A stretch of 64,000 nucleotides of DNA from Haloarcula rara (GTDB lineage: Archaea; Halobacteriota; Halobacteria; Halobacteriales; Haloarculaceae). Under the pieces are notes generated by a model. It ran no database searches. It was not told where the DNA came from and worked only from the letters and a program-made list of their open reading frames with translations. The first letter of the stretch is position 1. Every line of letters starts with the position of its first letter. Shown here one piece after another: positions 52,775 through 61,557 of the stretch. The stretch covers positions 2,666,001 to 2,730,000 of the forward strand of contig NZ_CP119785.1 in assembly GCF_029338235.1 (NCBI RefSeq). The letters run 5' to 3'. The position numbers and the translations under genes are program-made.

Positions 52775-53767
52775 ATGGTTACGTTTCTCGCCGGCGGGAC
52801 CGGCACGCCGAAGCTGCTCTCCGGTGCCGGCGACGTGTTCGCCCCCGAGCGGACCACGGTCGTCGCCAACACCGGCGACGATATCGAGCTGGGCGGGCAC
52901 CTGGTCTGTCCCGACCTCGACACGGTGCTGTTTCTGGACGGCGGCGAACTCGACCGGGAGACGTGGTGGGGTATCGCCGACGACACCGCGAAGACCCACG
53001 ACGAACTCCACCGGCTGGCGGCGGCGGCCGACCTCCCGACCGGCCCGCAGTACCTCCCGGCAGACGCCCAGACCAGCGGGCGCGACATCGCCCGACATCG
53101 GCGCTTTTCCGGCGTCGCTGAGTTCATGCACATCGGGGACCGGGACCGCGCGGTCCACGTGACACGGACCTCGCTGCTCGATGCGGGCCATTCCCTGACC
53201 GAGGTGACCCGGCGGCTGGCAGATGCCTTCGGGCTCGAGCGGGCCCTGCTGCCGATGAGCGACGACCCTGTGGCGACGATGATTCACACGCCCCAGGGCG
53301 AGATGCACTTCCAGGAGTGGTGGGTCGGCCGGAACGGCGCACCGGCCGTCGAGGACGTCGAGTTCCGCGGCGGCGATCGGGCGACGGCGACTGACGCCGT
53401 CCTGCAGGCGCTCGAGGACTCCGTCGTCGTGGGTCCGTCGAACCCCGTCACGTCGCTGGGACCGATGCTCGCCGTCGACGGCATCCGCGAGGCCCTGAAC
53501 GAGACGGACGTGGTGGCAGTCTCCCCGTTCGTCGAGAACGAGGTCTTCTCCGGCCCCGCCGCCGACCTGATGGCCGGGACGGGTCGAGAGCCCAGTACGG
53601 CCGGCGTCGCTGAGGCGTACCCCTTCGCAGACGCGTTCGTTCTCGACAGCGACGACGGGACGGCAATCGACCGACCGATCGTCCGGACGGACACGACGCT
53701 CGATGCCGAGGGCGCCTCCGAGCGCGTGGCCCGCGCGGTGGCCGACGCGCTCGCGGAGGTGGCCTGA
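52775..53767 (+). CDS. cofD: 2-phospho-L-lactate transferase (coenzyme F420 synthesis)
   Basis: A 330-aa CofD-family enzyme that joins the phospholactate (or phosphoenolpyruvate) part to 7,8-didemethyl-8-hydroxy-5-deazariboflavin (Fo), making F420-0 or its dehydro form. The GTP-binding start is [12 protein letters not shown] at 4-15, V-V-A-N-T-G-D-D is next, and [10 protein letters not shown] is the phosphate loop at about 215-224. First gene of a translationally coupled operon; its stop overlaps the next ATG by one base (TGATG). Haloarchaea do contain F420. Confidence 0.94.
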   Translation: MVTFLAGGTGTPKLLSGAGDVFAPERTTVVANTGDDIELGGHLVCPDLDTVLFLDGGELDRETWWGIADDTAKTHDELHRLAAAADLPTGPQYLPADAQTSGRDIARHRRFSGVAEFMHIGDRDRAVHVTRTSLLDAGHSLTEVTRRLADAFGLERALLPMSDDPVATMIHTPQGEMHFQEWWVGRNGAPAVEDVEFRGGDRATATDAVLQALEDSVVVGPSNPVTSLGPMLAVDGIREALNETDVVAVSPFVENEVFSGPAADLMAGTGREPSTAGVAEAYPFADAFVLDSDDGTAIDRPIVRTDTTLDAEGASERVARAVADALAEVA

Positions 53768-54513
53768 TGTTCCGCCCGCGGGTCGCACTGGCGAGTCTCA
53801 GCGGGGAGGCCGACGCCGACTGGGCGCGGGCCGTCGCCGACCACGTCGGCGGTGCGTTTCTGGGTGGTATCGCGCTGGACGACGCCACCCGCGCGGCCGC
53901 CCGGGCGATGACTGACCGGGACCGCTCGGAGTTCCTTCCCGAGGACCCGATTGCATTCGTCGACACACAGCTCGAAGCACTCGCCGAGGCGCCGCTCCGC
54001 GGGGCGTTCAACGTCCGCAGCACGACGCTTGGCCCCATCGAGCTCGCCGCTGGCGTCTGCCGGGACCACGGCGCTGTCCTCGAGCTGAACGCCCACTGTC
54101 GGCAGGACGAGATGTGCACCGCCGGCGCTGGTGAGACACTATTGAGGGACCCCGAGGCGCTCGCCCAGCAGGTCCGGACCGCCGCGGCGACGGGCGCCAC
54201 CGTCTCGGTGAAGGTCCGGGCAGAGGTCGATAGCGTCGACCTGCCCGGACTCGCACAGCGACTCGAAACTGCCGGTGCCGACGCCGTCCACGTCGACGCG
54301 ATGGACACAGAGTCCGTCATCGCCGATATCGCGGCCGCGACCGACCTGTTCGTCGTCGCGAACAACGGTGTCCGGGGCTCGCGGACCGCACGTGAGTACT
54401 TCGAGTACGGCGCCGACGCCGTGAGCGTCGGCCGGGCGAGTGACGACCCGGATGTGCTGGCCGCCGTTCGCCAGACGGCCGAGGACTATGTCGCACAGGA
54501 GGCCACGGGATGA
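53767..54513 (+). CDS. DUS-like TIM-barrel protein (archaeal nifR3-related)
   Basis: A 248-aa TIM barrel resembling tRNA-dihydrouridine synthase. V-L-E-L-N-A-H-C-R-Q-D-E-M-C at about 99-112 stands where DUS enzymes have their N-x-G-C-P catalytic loop, and both the loop and the length (shorter than DUS, no tRNA-binding domain) differ. V-S-V-K-V-R-A, H-V-D-A-M-D and the phosphate-loop G-A-D-A-V-S-V-G-R-A-S are normal for an FMN barrel. It may therefore act on a small molecule and not on tRNA. Coupled to cofD upstream and, by an ATGA overlap, to the next gene. Confidence 0.75.
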   Translation: MFRPRVALASLSGEADADWARAVADHVGGAFLGGIALDDATRAAARAMTDRDRSEFLPEDPIAFVDTQLEALAEAPLRGAFNVRSTTLGPIELAAGVCRDHGAVLELNAHCRQDEMCTAGAGETLLRDPEALAQQVRTAAATGATVSVKVRAEVDSVDLPGLAQRLETAGADAVHVDAMDTESVIADIAAATDLFVVANNGVRGSRTAREYFEYGADAVSVGRASDDPDVLAAVRQTAEDYVAQEATG

Positions 54514-55349
54514 GCGACCGAACGTCGGTCCAGAACGCCGAACTGGCCCTGTTGCTCGAGGTCACCGGGACGCCAAAGCCCGGCAATGTTGACCGCGAAC
54601 GGGACTTCGACGACCTGCGCTTCGAGCACTTCATGGCCGGCGCCGTCGGCGCGCGGCCCGGGCTGGCCCTGGCGGCCGACGGCGAGCCGGTGGGACAGGC
54701 GTTCGAAGCCGCCGTCGTCGGCATGGCCGACCAGTCGGCGGGCAACACGCAATTTGGGGCCCTGCTCCTGCTTGCGCCGCTGGTCGCCGCTGCGAGCGAG
54801 GGGGACCTGACGCCTGCCGGAGCCGACCGCGTGGCCCGAGGGACAACTGTCGCTGACGCGGCCGACTTCTATCGAGCCTTCGAACACGTCGACGTAGCCG
54901 TCGACGACCCGCCAGATGGGATGGAACCGCTGGACGTTCGTCGTGGGAGCGAGGCGATTCCGGAGCTAGAAGCGCAGGGGCTCACGCTGTTCGACGTGAT
55001 GGCCGAGAGCGCCGACGTGGACGGTATCGCCGCCGAGTGGGTTGGGGAGTTCGCGCGGGTGTTCGAAGCGGCCGAGGCGATACTGGCCGACGACGGGCCG
55101 GTCCCCGACCGCGCCGCGCGCCTCTTCGTCGAGTTGCTGGCAGAGGACGCCGACACCTTCGTCGTGACGCGCAACGGCCCCGACGCCGCTGCCGAGGTCC
55201 AGCGTCGCGCCGAGGCGGTGCTCGACGGCGAGGAAGATGCAACCGCGCTGGCCGAGGAACTGGTCGCCCGCGATATCAACCCCGGAACGACAGCTGACCT
55301 GGTGGCCGGCGCGCTGTTCGTCGCACTCGAACGGGGGCTGGTGGTATGA
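54510..55349 (+). CDS. CitG-like triphosphoribosyl-dephospho-CoA synthase family protein
   Basis: A 279-aa all-helical protein of the CitG family. K-P-G-N-V-D-R-x-R-D-F at 23-33 and Q-S-A-G-N-T-Q-F-G at about 75-83 are the nucleotide/metal motifs, and N-P-G-T-T-A-D-L-V-A-G at about 257 is the C-terminal one. In bacteria CitG makes the prosthetic group precursor of citrate lyase, which haloarchaea lack, so the archaeal protein must attach a ribosyl group to something else. Its operon with cofD, a flavin barrel and DUF447 suggests a cofactor. ATGA overlaps at both ends. Confidence 0.83.
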   Translation: MSDRTSVQNAELALLLEVTGTPKPGNVDRERDFDDLRFEHFMAGAVGARPGLALAADGEPVGQAFEAAVVGMADQSAGNTQFGALLLLAPLVAAASEGDLTPAGADRVARGTTVADAADFYRAFEHVDVAVDDPPDGMEPLDVRRGSEAIPELEAQGLTLFDVMAESADVDGIAAEWVGEFARVFEAAEAILADDGPVPDRAARLFVELLAEDADTFVVTRNGPDAAAEVQRRAEAVLDGEEDATALAEELVARDINPGTTADLVAGALFVALERGLVV

Positions 55350-55939
55350 CGGACCCGGCCGAATCGGGCTGGCCCGTCGAACTCGCTGGCGTCACGGAGT
55401 CTGTGGTGACGACTCTTGGCCCGAACGACCTCTGGAACGTCGCCGCCCTGGGACTACACGAACCCGACGATGGCGGTCCAGTGACGGCGACGACGTGGGG
55501 ACGGACCCGAACCTGGCGGAACTTCGACGAGCGCGGCGGGGGGTACGTCCAATTCACGCGGGACCCCGTGGACTTCGCGGAGGCGGCGCTGTCGGTCCGC
55601 GAGGAGTCCGAGCCGGTCCTCGCGAGTGCCGACGCGTGGGTCCGGGTGAGCGTCGAGCGTCTGGCCGAGGGCGAGGACGGCGGGACACAGTGGGTCGAGT
55701 GGGTGCTCCACCCCGAGGAATCGCGGGTCGAACGGCGCGTGGTCCCCACCACGAACCGTGGCCACGCCGCCGTGGTCGAAGCGACCGTCGCCGCATCGCG
55801 GCTGGACGTGCCAGCCTACGACCGCGACGAGATGCTTTCTCGGCTTGCGTACTTCGAGTCGGTCGTCGAGACGGCCGGGAGCGAGCGCGAACGGGCGGCG
55901 TTCGACCGTGTGCGCGAGCTCGTCGACGCGGAGTGGTAG
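55346..55939 (+). CDS. DUF447 family protein, FMN-binding split-barrel type
   Basis: A 197-aa protein. The split-barrel part begins G-V-T-E-S-V-V-T-T-L-G-P-N-D-L-W-N-V-A-A-L-G-L, then a strand with T-T-W-G-R-T-R-T-W-R-N, V-Q-F-T-R-D-P, and the helical C-terminal half N-R-G-H-A-A-V-V-E-A-T-V-A-A-S-R-L. DUF447 structures are known to resemble flavin reductases. Last gene of the cofD operon, coupled by ATGA. Function unknown. Confidence 0.85.
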   Translation: MTDPAESGWPVELAGVTESVVTTLGPNDLWNVAALGLHEPDDGGPVTATTWGRTRTWRNFDERGGGYVQFTRDPVDFAEAALSVREESEPVLASADAWVRVSVERLAEGEDGGTQWVEWVLHPEESRVERRVVPTTNRGHAAVVEATVAASRLDVPAYDRDEMLSRLAYFESVVETAGSERERAAFDRVRELVDAEW

Positions 55940-56139
55940 CCCGGAGATTGCGAGCAGGCGACACCGTGGTGTTCGGGACGAAACACCGGTTCGTGGTGGC
56001 GTGCGGTGTCGCACAACCGCGGGACACGCCACCCGTCTGGTCAGCGCATGGGGCCGTCTGGTCCCGTTCCCGGTGATAAACGTTCGCGCGCGGTCACGAA
56101 GTCGAACCCTTTTTGAAGGGCAGCAGGCAACATTGGCGC

Positions 56140-56331
56140 ATGGCAATCAAACCCGCCTACGTCAAGAAGACAGGGCGACTCATCATGGAGAAGTACCCAG
56201 ACGCCTTCGGCGCCGACTTCGAGCACAACAAGGAAGTCGTCACCGAGGTCACGAACATCGAGTCCAAGGGCGTCCGTAACCGCATCGCCGGCTACGTCAC
56301 GCGCAAGTACAACCGCCCGGTCGAAGCGTAA
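56140..56331 (+). CDS. rps17e: 30S ribosomal protein S17e
   Basis: A 63-aa archaeal/eukaryotic-type ribosomal protein with I-K-P-A-Y-V-K-K-T-G-R-L-I-M-E-K-Y-P, N-K-E-V-V-T-E-V-T-N-I-E-S-K-G-V-R-N-R-I-A-G-Y-V-T. Full length for the archaeal form. The start M-A-I-K-P matches the family; nine extra upstream codons are rejected. Single gene. Confidence 0.95.
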   Translation: MAIKPAYVKKTGRLIMEKYPDAFGADFEHNKEVVTEVTNIESKGVRNRIAGYVTRKYNRPVEA

Positions 56332-56372
56332 TCCGGTCTTCTATCCAGTTCTCGAACCCCCCGTAGCGGCAG

Positions 56373-57476
56373 CTACTGCTCGGCCTGACTCTCTTCGTCC
56401 GTCTGGTCGGCCTTCGCCGCCTGGTCCGGGACGCTCCGGCTGTCGGACTGGCGCTTGCGGTGGATGATGCCCTGCATATTGGCGGTGTTGGCAGCTATCT
56501 CGCGGAACGCGTCGCCGGTCGCGCTCTCGTCGTCGAGCACGAGCGGTTCGCCGCTGTCACCGCCCTCGCGGACGCTGGGGTCAAGCGGGACTTCGCCGAG
56601 GAACGGCATATCGGTCTCCGCTGCGAACTGGTGCCCGCCGCCGCTGCCGAAGATGTCGTGGCTGCCGCCACAGTCGGGACAGACGAACGTGGACATGTTC
56701 TCGACGATTCCGAGCACCGGTGTCTCGTGGCGGCCGAACATCCGGAGTCCCTTGCGAGCGTCGTCCAGTGCGACCTCCTGTGGCGTGGTGACGATGACGG
56801 CCCCGGAGACCGGGACTCGCTGGAGCATTGTCAGCTGTGTGTCGCCGGTGCCCGGCGGCAGGTCCACGATCATGTAGTCCAGGGTCCCCCAGAGCACGTC
56901 CGACCAGAGCTGCGTGAGGACGTTGTCGACCATCGGCCCGCGGAAGATGACCGGGTCGTCCTTGCCGACGAGGAAGTCCATGCTCATCAGCTTCATCCCG
57001 TACTTCTCGACCGGGATTATCTCGTCTTCTTCGGTGGCTTGCGGGGACTCGTCAGCGTCTAACATCCGCGGCACGTTCGGTCCGTAGACGTCGGCGTCGA
57101 AGAGACCGACACGCGCGCCCAGACGCGAGAGCCCGGCTGCGATGTTCACGGCGATAGTCGACTTGCCGACACCGCCCTTGCCGGACGCGACGGCGATGAC
57201 ATTCTTGACGTTTGGCAGTGGGTCTTCCTCCTCGCTGACGCCGCGGTCGACGCTCGCCGAGAGGTCGATGCGCCGGTCGAGGCAGTCCAGCGCTTCTCGG
57301 ACGGTGTTTGCCATCCCCGTTTCCGTCGGTGAGTAGGGCGCACCGAGCGCGAGGTCGATGCGTATCTCCTCGTCGTCTATCTCGATGCTGTTCACGAGGC
57401 CCAGCGTCACGATGTCGTCGCCCAGGTCCGGGTCCTCGACCGCCCGGAGCCGCTCGCGGACGTCCTGCTCGTTCAT
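56373..57476 (-). CDS. apbC: Mrp/ApbC family Fe-S cluster carrier ATPase
   Basis: A 367-aa P-loop NTPase. Residues 1-80 are the MIP18/DUF59 domain (V-R-E-R-L-R-A-V-E-D-P-D-L-G-D-D-I-V-T-L-G). The deviant Walker A G-K-G-G-V-G-K-S is at 99-106, D-L-P-P-G-T-G-D at about 205-212, and the cluster-binding C266-P-D-C269 at the end of the ATPase domain. It carries or inserts Fe-S clusters. A long frame upstream of 57476 runs through the stem-loop array and is not coding. The C-terminal tail of about 35 residues is polar. Confidence 0.92.
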   Translation of the reverse strand: MNEQDVRERLRAVEDPDLGDDIVTLGLVNSIEIDDEEIRIDLALGAPYSPTETGMANTVREALDCLDRRIDLSASVDRGVSEEEDPLPNVKNVIAVASGKGGVGKSTIAVNIAAGLSRLGARVGLFDADVYGPNVPRMLDADESPQATEEDEIIPVEKYGMKLMSMDFLVGKDDPVIFRGPMVDNVLTQLWSDVLWGTLDYMIVDLPPGTGDTQLTMLQRVPVSGAVIVTTPQEVALDDARKGLRMFGRHETPVLGIVENMSTFVCPDCGGSHDIFGSGGGHQFAAETDMPFLGEVPLDPSVREGGDSGEPLVLDDESATGDAFREIAANTANMQGIIHRKRQSDSRSVPDQAAKADQTDEESQAEQ

Positions 57477-57523
57477 ACCTCCGGTAGGCCGTGGAGGTGC
57501 GATAAGGATTGTGACGTGGGGAG

Positions 57524-57705
57524 AGAGATGACGACCGCAGGGAGTCATCTCTGAGCGCGCGAGCGGCGCAGCCGCGAGCAGCGAGGGACCGAACAAAGTG
57601 AGGTCCCTCGTAGCGGAACGGCGAACCAAGTGAGCCGTGGAGCAGCGAGCCGTCGAACGAAGTGAGACGGCTCCGAACAAGCGAGCGGGGAGCGCAGCGA
57701 CCCGC
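57524..57705. repeat. array of five stem-loops with a common 11-nt loop
   Basis: Stems at 57524-57552 (9 bp), 57582-57610 (9 bp), 57618-57638 (5 bp), 57647-57673 (8 bp) and 57685-57705 (5 bp) differ in sequence. Every loop is exactly 11 nt: GACCGCAGGGA, GAACAAAGTGA, GAACCAAGTGA, GAACGAAGTGA and GAGCGCAGCGA. All start GA, have C at loop position 4 and end G-N-G-A. Short 5-bp stem-loop GCGGC-GCA-GCCGC at 57563-57575 is a further palindrome. Confidence 0.7.
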
Positions 57706-57777
57706 GAGCAGAGCGTAGCTAAACGCAACTGGACTACCCCCAACGGCAGTCTGGAGAGATTTGGTACTGTGTTGTCG

Positions 57778-57785
57778 TTTTATAC
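57778..57785 (+). promoter_or_regulatory. moaA: TATA box for moaA
   Basis: TTTTATAC is centred 27 nt before the GTG at 57809, which decides that start over an in-frame ATG at 57761 that lies upstream of the box. Confidence 0.55.
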
Positions 57786-57808
57786 AGTTGGGGCCAGTAC
57801 GGCCGCCC

Positions 57809-58822
57809 GTGCTAGAGGACGGTCACGGTCGCGAAGTCTCACAGGTCCGCGTCTCCCTGACCGACCGGTGTAACTTCGACTGCGTCTACTGTCACAACGA
57901 GGGGCTGGGGGACACGCGCGGGCCGATGGAGGCCCAGGACCACGAGATGGAGACCGACGACGTGGTCCGGTTTCTGGAGGTCGCCCGTGAGTTCGACGTC
58001 GAGGCCGTCAAGTTCACCGGCGGTGAGCCGATGCTGCGTGGTGACCTGGAAGAGATTATCCGCCGGACTCCCGACGGAATGGAGGTGTCGATGACTACGA
58101 ACGGAACCTTCCTCCCCGGGCGCGCGCCGGACCTCGTCGACGCGGGTCTCGACCGAGTGAACGTCTCCCAGGACGCCATCGACCAGGAGGCCTTCGCCGA
58201 GATAACCAAGAGCGGCGCCTACGACCAGGTCATCGAGGGGGTCGAGGCGGCGCTCGATGCGGGCCTTGACCCCGTGAAGCTCAACATGGTCGTCTTCGAA
58301 CCCACCGCGGGGTACGTCCCCGAGATGGTCGACCACGTCGCGAAAAACGACGGGCTCCGGCTCCAGCTCATCGAGTACATGCCCGAACTCGTCGGCCGCC
58401 CGGAGTGGGCCATCGACATCCAGCGGGTCCACGACTGGCTGGCCGAACAGGCCGACCGTATCGAGGTTCGGGAGATGCACGACCGCAAGCGATATTGGGT
58501 GGGCGCCGACGACGGATCGGGCGAGGGGATGGTCGAAATCGTCGACCCGGTCGAGAACACCGACTTCTGTGACAACTGCCACCGCGTGCGCGTGACCCAC
58601 GATGGTAAACTGAAGGGGTGTCTCAATCGCACCGACGACCTCCGCCCGATGGGCGAGATGACGAAAGACGAAATCCGCGAGACCTTTCGCGAGACCGTGG
58701 CGAATCGGGTGCCGTACTACGGCGAGTACATGGTCCAGGACGACGACGGCGAGTGGGTCGTCAACGAGGAGTACATAGAGCGCGGCCCGGTCGAGGAGCC
58801 GATGGCCGCCGACGACGACTGA
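57809..58822 (+). CDS. moaA: GTP 3',8-cyclase MoaA (molybdopterin synthesis)
   Basis: A 337-aa radical SAM enzyme that starts molybdenum cofactor synthesis by turning GTP into 3',8-cyclo-GTP. The SAM cluster is C21-N-F-D-C25-V-Y-C28; G-G-E-P is at 71-74. The second, GTP-binding cluster has C254, C257 and C271 (D-F-C-D-N-C and L-K-G-C). The usual C-terminal G-G is replaced by an acidic tail, as happens in haloarchaea. GTG start at 57809 is based on TATA spacing. No other moa gene is adjacent. Confidence 0.92.
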   Translation: MLEDGHGREVSQVRVSLTDRCNFDCVYCHNEGLGDTRGPMEAQDHEMETDDVVRFLEVAREFDVEAVKFTGGEPMLRGDLEEIIRRTPDGMEVSMTTNGTFLPGRAPDLVDAGLDRVNVSQDAIDQEAFAEITKSGAYDQVIEGVEAALDAGLDPVKLNMVVFEPTAGYVPEMVDHVAKNDGLRLQLIEYMPELVGRPEWAIDIQRVHDWLAEQADRIEVREMHDRKRYWVGADDGSGEGMVEIVDPVENTDFCDNCHRVRVTHDGKLKGCLNRTDDLRPMGEMTKDEIRETFRETVANRVPYYGEYMVQDDDGEWVVNEEYIERGPVEEPMAADDD

Positions 58823-58823
58823 C

Positions 58824-59546
58824 TCAGTAGCCGTAGTAGATGGCGAGTGCCTTCAGGATGCCGTAGATGACGGCAATCGGGAGGACGACGAACATGAGCA
58901 GCGGCCGGAGCAGCCCCCACGGAATCAAACCGCCATCGCTCTGATCCGCCGTACCGGTTCGCGTCGCGGTCCGCGCGTCACCCCGCATCCGTTCTGTGTT
59001 CGTCTCGGTCTCAGCCGCTGGTGTTTCGGCTTGCGGTGTCTGCATCGGTGTACGTGTCGCAGTCGCCGTGGCTGTTGGCGCTGACGTCGGTGTCGGCGTT
59101 GCCGTGGGAGTCGGCGTCGGCGTTGCCGTGGGAGTCGACACCTCCCCGTCGAAGCTTCCGTCGGGGAATGTCAGGTCCAGTCGTTCGACCTCGCTCTCGG
59201 GGTTTGGGTCTGTCTCCGCGGCCCGTGGTCCGTCCGCGCTTTCGACGTGGAAGGTCACGTTCGAGTCGATACTGCTACTCACGCGGAGTTTCTCACCGCT
59301 GGGGTCGGAGCTCCCGTACTCGCCGTTGGAACCGACGGTAATGCTGTCCTGGGCCTCGCCGTTGGCCACGGCGACGATGACTATCCCCCGCGGGGCGTCG
59401 GTCCCGTTCTCGGATTCGGCGACGCCGTAGTAGGAGTTGGGCGGGGCCGGCTGTCCGAGGACTGGTCCCGTTCCGACGGTTGCGAGTGCTATGACAGCGA
59501 GAACGACGACGAGTACCACGACTGTCCGTTTTACCTCGGCATTCAT
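58824..59546 (-). CDS. surface-anchored protein with Thr/Pro-rich stalk
   Basis: A 240-aa exported protein. An N-terminal signal (V-V-V-L-V-V-V-L-A-V-I-A-L-A) precedes a beta-rich domain of about 100 residues with Y-G-V-A-E-S-E-N-G and G-S-N-G-E-Y-G. A low-complexity stalk of P-T-A-T-P-T-P repeats (about 135-180) follows and could be O-glycosylated. A C-terminal helix (P-L-L-M-F-V-V-L-P-I-A-V-I-Y-G-I-L) ends in aromatic residues rather than the usual PGF motif. Function unknown; the domain may be carbohydrate- or metal-binding. Confidence 0.75.
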   Translation of the reverse strand: MNAEVKRTVVVLVVVLAVIALATVGTGPVLGQPAPPNSYYGVAESENGTDAPRGIVIVAVANGEAQDSITVGSNGEYGSSDPSGEKLRVSSSIDSNVTFHVESADGPRAAETDPNPESEVERLDLTFPDGSFDGEVSTPTATPTPTPTATPTPTSAPTATATATRTPMQTPQAETPAAETETNTERMRGDARTATRTGTADQSDGGLIPWGLLRPLLMFVVLPIAVIYGILKALAIYYGY

Positions 59547-59634
59547 TTCAGTGGCTTTGAGTGTGGGTCATCATCCGCGGTACAGCAAAATGCATTGCGA
59601 TTCAGGCAGCAATCGAGGCGTCCGGCGCGCGGTT

Positions 59635-61557
59635 TCAGCTCCCCTGGCTCGGTTCGTAATCGGCCGCTTCGACGATGCGGACCTCCTCACCGGACTCGAC
59701 GTAGACGTAGTACCCCTCGTAGGGGCCGACCTTGGCATCGTTGTTCTTCACGAACGCAGAGGCGTCGGTGGTTCCGCTCGGCTCGCTTAGCGGCTCGGTC
59801 TCGTCTCGCTCGTAAATGTCCACATTGCTGCTGCTCACGTCGAACGCGTCACCGACGTCCGAGTTGACGCCGACCTCGTCCACATCGTTCAGATCTGGTG
59901 TCGCCCCGATGAGGTTGTACCCTTCGTCGAGATACCTGGAGTTGAGTTCGCCGGTCTCTGCGAAGGTGTATCCGACGCGGGCGGAGTCGTTGACGCCGTT
60001 GAGGTAGTAGGCCGAGCCGGCCCGCTTTTCCTCCGGCGTCACCCACGACGAACTCTCTGGGTCGTACGTGAGCGCACTGTTGACGTACTGGTACTCGACG
60101 GCGGTGGCGTCCATAGGGGTGGATTCGATCTGGTATCCCGCCTCGAGCGCGTTCGCCTCGTGGACGAGTGTCACTTTGTCGGTCGCGGACTCGGCATCTG
60201 CTTCGGTGATCTCGACCGTCGTTTCGCCTGTGGTCGTGCTGTTCGCTATCTCGTTCGGGTCGATGGTGGCGTCGATCTCGCCGTCGTCGACATCGACGGT
60301 GAACGCCGTTCCGCCGATATCCAGCGTCGCCTGTTCCGTGGCCGCCCCGGGGCCGCTGGCGATAGCGTTTCCGCGGGCGTCGGTGACGCCAGTGGCGGTC
60401 ACGACCACCGAGCTGTTCGCGTCTTCGACCACGCCGAGGAACTGCTGGTGGACGTTGAGTTTCTCGACCGAGTCGATAGCAGTCTCCAGTGTCAGCGTGT
60501 CGCTGCCGGTCTCGCTGTTCCCGAACGCGTCGGTCGCGTTGACGGTCAGCGAGACGTCCCCGTCGCCCGTCGAGAGTTCGGTGACGTTGAACGAGCCGAC
60601 GTACGTATCGCCCTCGGACTGCACGAGCGTCACCGAATCGGCGGTGTGGAGCGCCGAGGAGTCGACGGTGACTGTGTCGACGCCGGCTGTCGCGTCAGTG
60701 ACGGTCGCCGAGACGTCGACCTCGTCGCCCTTCTCGACGGTATCGTCGCCGCTCCGCTCGGTGACGTTGACGTCACTGACCGTCGGCGCGGTGGTGTCGA
60801 CGGTGTAGGTGACTTTGAGCGTGTCGTCGTCGCTGTAGGCCTGTGGTCCGTCGAGATACGAGCGTTTGTTCCCGGCGTCGTCGTAGACGCGCGCGATTAC
60901 CTCGTAGCTCCCGTCGTCGGTTATCCCGCTGGTGTCGTACGTCCAGTCAGTCGTGCCGCTTGCGGTCACCCACGTCCGCGAGTCCTGCCAGGTGTCGCTT
61001 TCGGGGTCGTAGTACCGGCCGTCGCTCTCGTTCTGTATCGAGAGCTCGACCCTGTCGAGGGTGTTCTCGTCGCTGGCGGTGCCCGATATCGTCGGGAACT
61101 CGGTTCGGTTCTCGTTCGGAGTCGGCGAGTCGATATCGACGGTCGGCCGCTTCCCATCGATGACGAAAGTCGTCGTGTCCTCCGCGTTGTCGAACGACGC
61201 CCCCTCGTCGGCCATCAGTGTCGCCGTTCCGTTGTTGAGCTCCCCGTTGATACCCAGGGCACCCAGGTCGATGGTGGTCGTGAAATTCGTCGAATCGACG
61301 GACTTCGTCACCGTCTCCGCGTTGTCGTTCTCGGGGTCCTGGATGAGGAAGGTGACATCTCCGGTACTGTTCACTGTCCCCTCGACCGTAATTGTCCCGT
61401 CCGGTGCGACGGGGTCGTCGGTCACGGTCAATGAATCGGTGGCGACCGCCCCTGTGGCGCTACCGGCGAATGGTGCGGTTGCTGCGGACAGTGACACCAC
61501 CACCAGTATCGAGAGCGTTATGCCCTGTACAGCCGTTCGTGTATTGTGTCGTATCAT
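59635..61557 (-). CDS. large secreted surface protein with Ig-like repeats
   Basis: A 640-aa exported protein. The signal is M-I-R-H-N-T-R-T-A-V-Q-G-I-T-L-S-I-L-V-V-V-S-L, cut near G-S-A-T-G. Then come Ig-like/BACON-like domains with D-T-T-A-P-T-V-S-D-V-N-V-T at about 255 and G-K-R-P-T-V-D-I-D-S-P-T at about 138, and a C-terminal domain of unknown type (N-L-I-G-A-T-P-D-L, Y-E-G-Y-Y-V-Y-V). There are many N-x-S/T sites. No C-terminal anchor is seen, so it may be released or bound by other surface proteins. It lies upstream of the stalk protein on the same strand and the two may work together. Confidence 0.78.
   Translation of the reverse strand: MIRHNTRTAVQGITLSILVVVSLSAATAPFAGSATGAVATDSLTVTDDPVAPDGTITVEGTVNSTGDVTFLIQDPENDNAETVTKSVDSTNFTTTIDLGALGINGELNNGTATLMADEGASFDNAEDTTTFVIDGKRPTVDIDSPTPNENRTEFPTISGTASDENTLDRVELSIQNESDGRYYDPESDTWQDSRTWVTASGTTDWTYDTSGITDDGSYEVIARVYDDAGNKRSYLDGPQAYSDDDTLKVTYTVDTTAPTVSDVNVTERSGDDTVEKGDEVDVSATVTDATAGVDTVTVDSSALHTADSVTLVQSEGDTYVGSFNVTELSTGDGDVSLTVNATDAFGNSETGSDTLTLETAIDSVEKLNVHQQFLGVVEDANSSVVVTATGVTDARGNAIASGPGAATEQATLDIGGTAFTVDVDDGEIDATIDPNEIANSTTTGETTVEITEADAESATDKVTLVHEANALEAGYQIESTPMDATAVEYQYVNSALTYDPESSSWVTPEEKRAGSAYYLNGVNDSARVGYTFAETGELNSRYLDEGYNLIGATPDLNDVDEVGVNSDVGDAFDVSSSNVDIYERDETEPLSEPSGTTDASAFVKNNDAKVGPYEGYYVYVESGEEVRIVEAADYEPSQGS

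Larger units (their letters stand above)
57477..57808. other. intergenic region with stem-loop array
   Basis: This gap of about 330 nt lies between apbC (minus) and moaA (plus). The part 57524-57705 is an array of stem-loops, given below; the rest holds the divergent promoters. No gene was found. Confidence 0.7.

Noticed and set aside
55958..56012. Nested hairpin (GCGACACC/GGTGTCGC outside, GGTGTT/AACACC inside) in the gap before rps17e
   Set aside because: It recalls a structured RNA, but stems are short, other pairings compete and no promoter was identified. Not enough to call an RNA gene.
57524..57705. Stem-loop array considered as a CRISPR
   Set aside because: The units are not direct repeats with unique spacers; stems differ, spacing is irregular and there are no cas genes.
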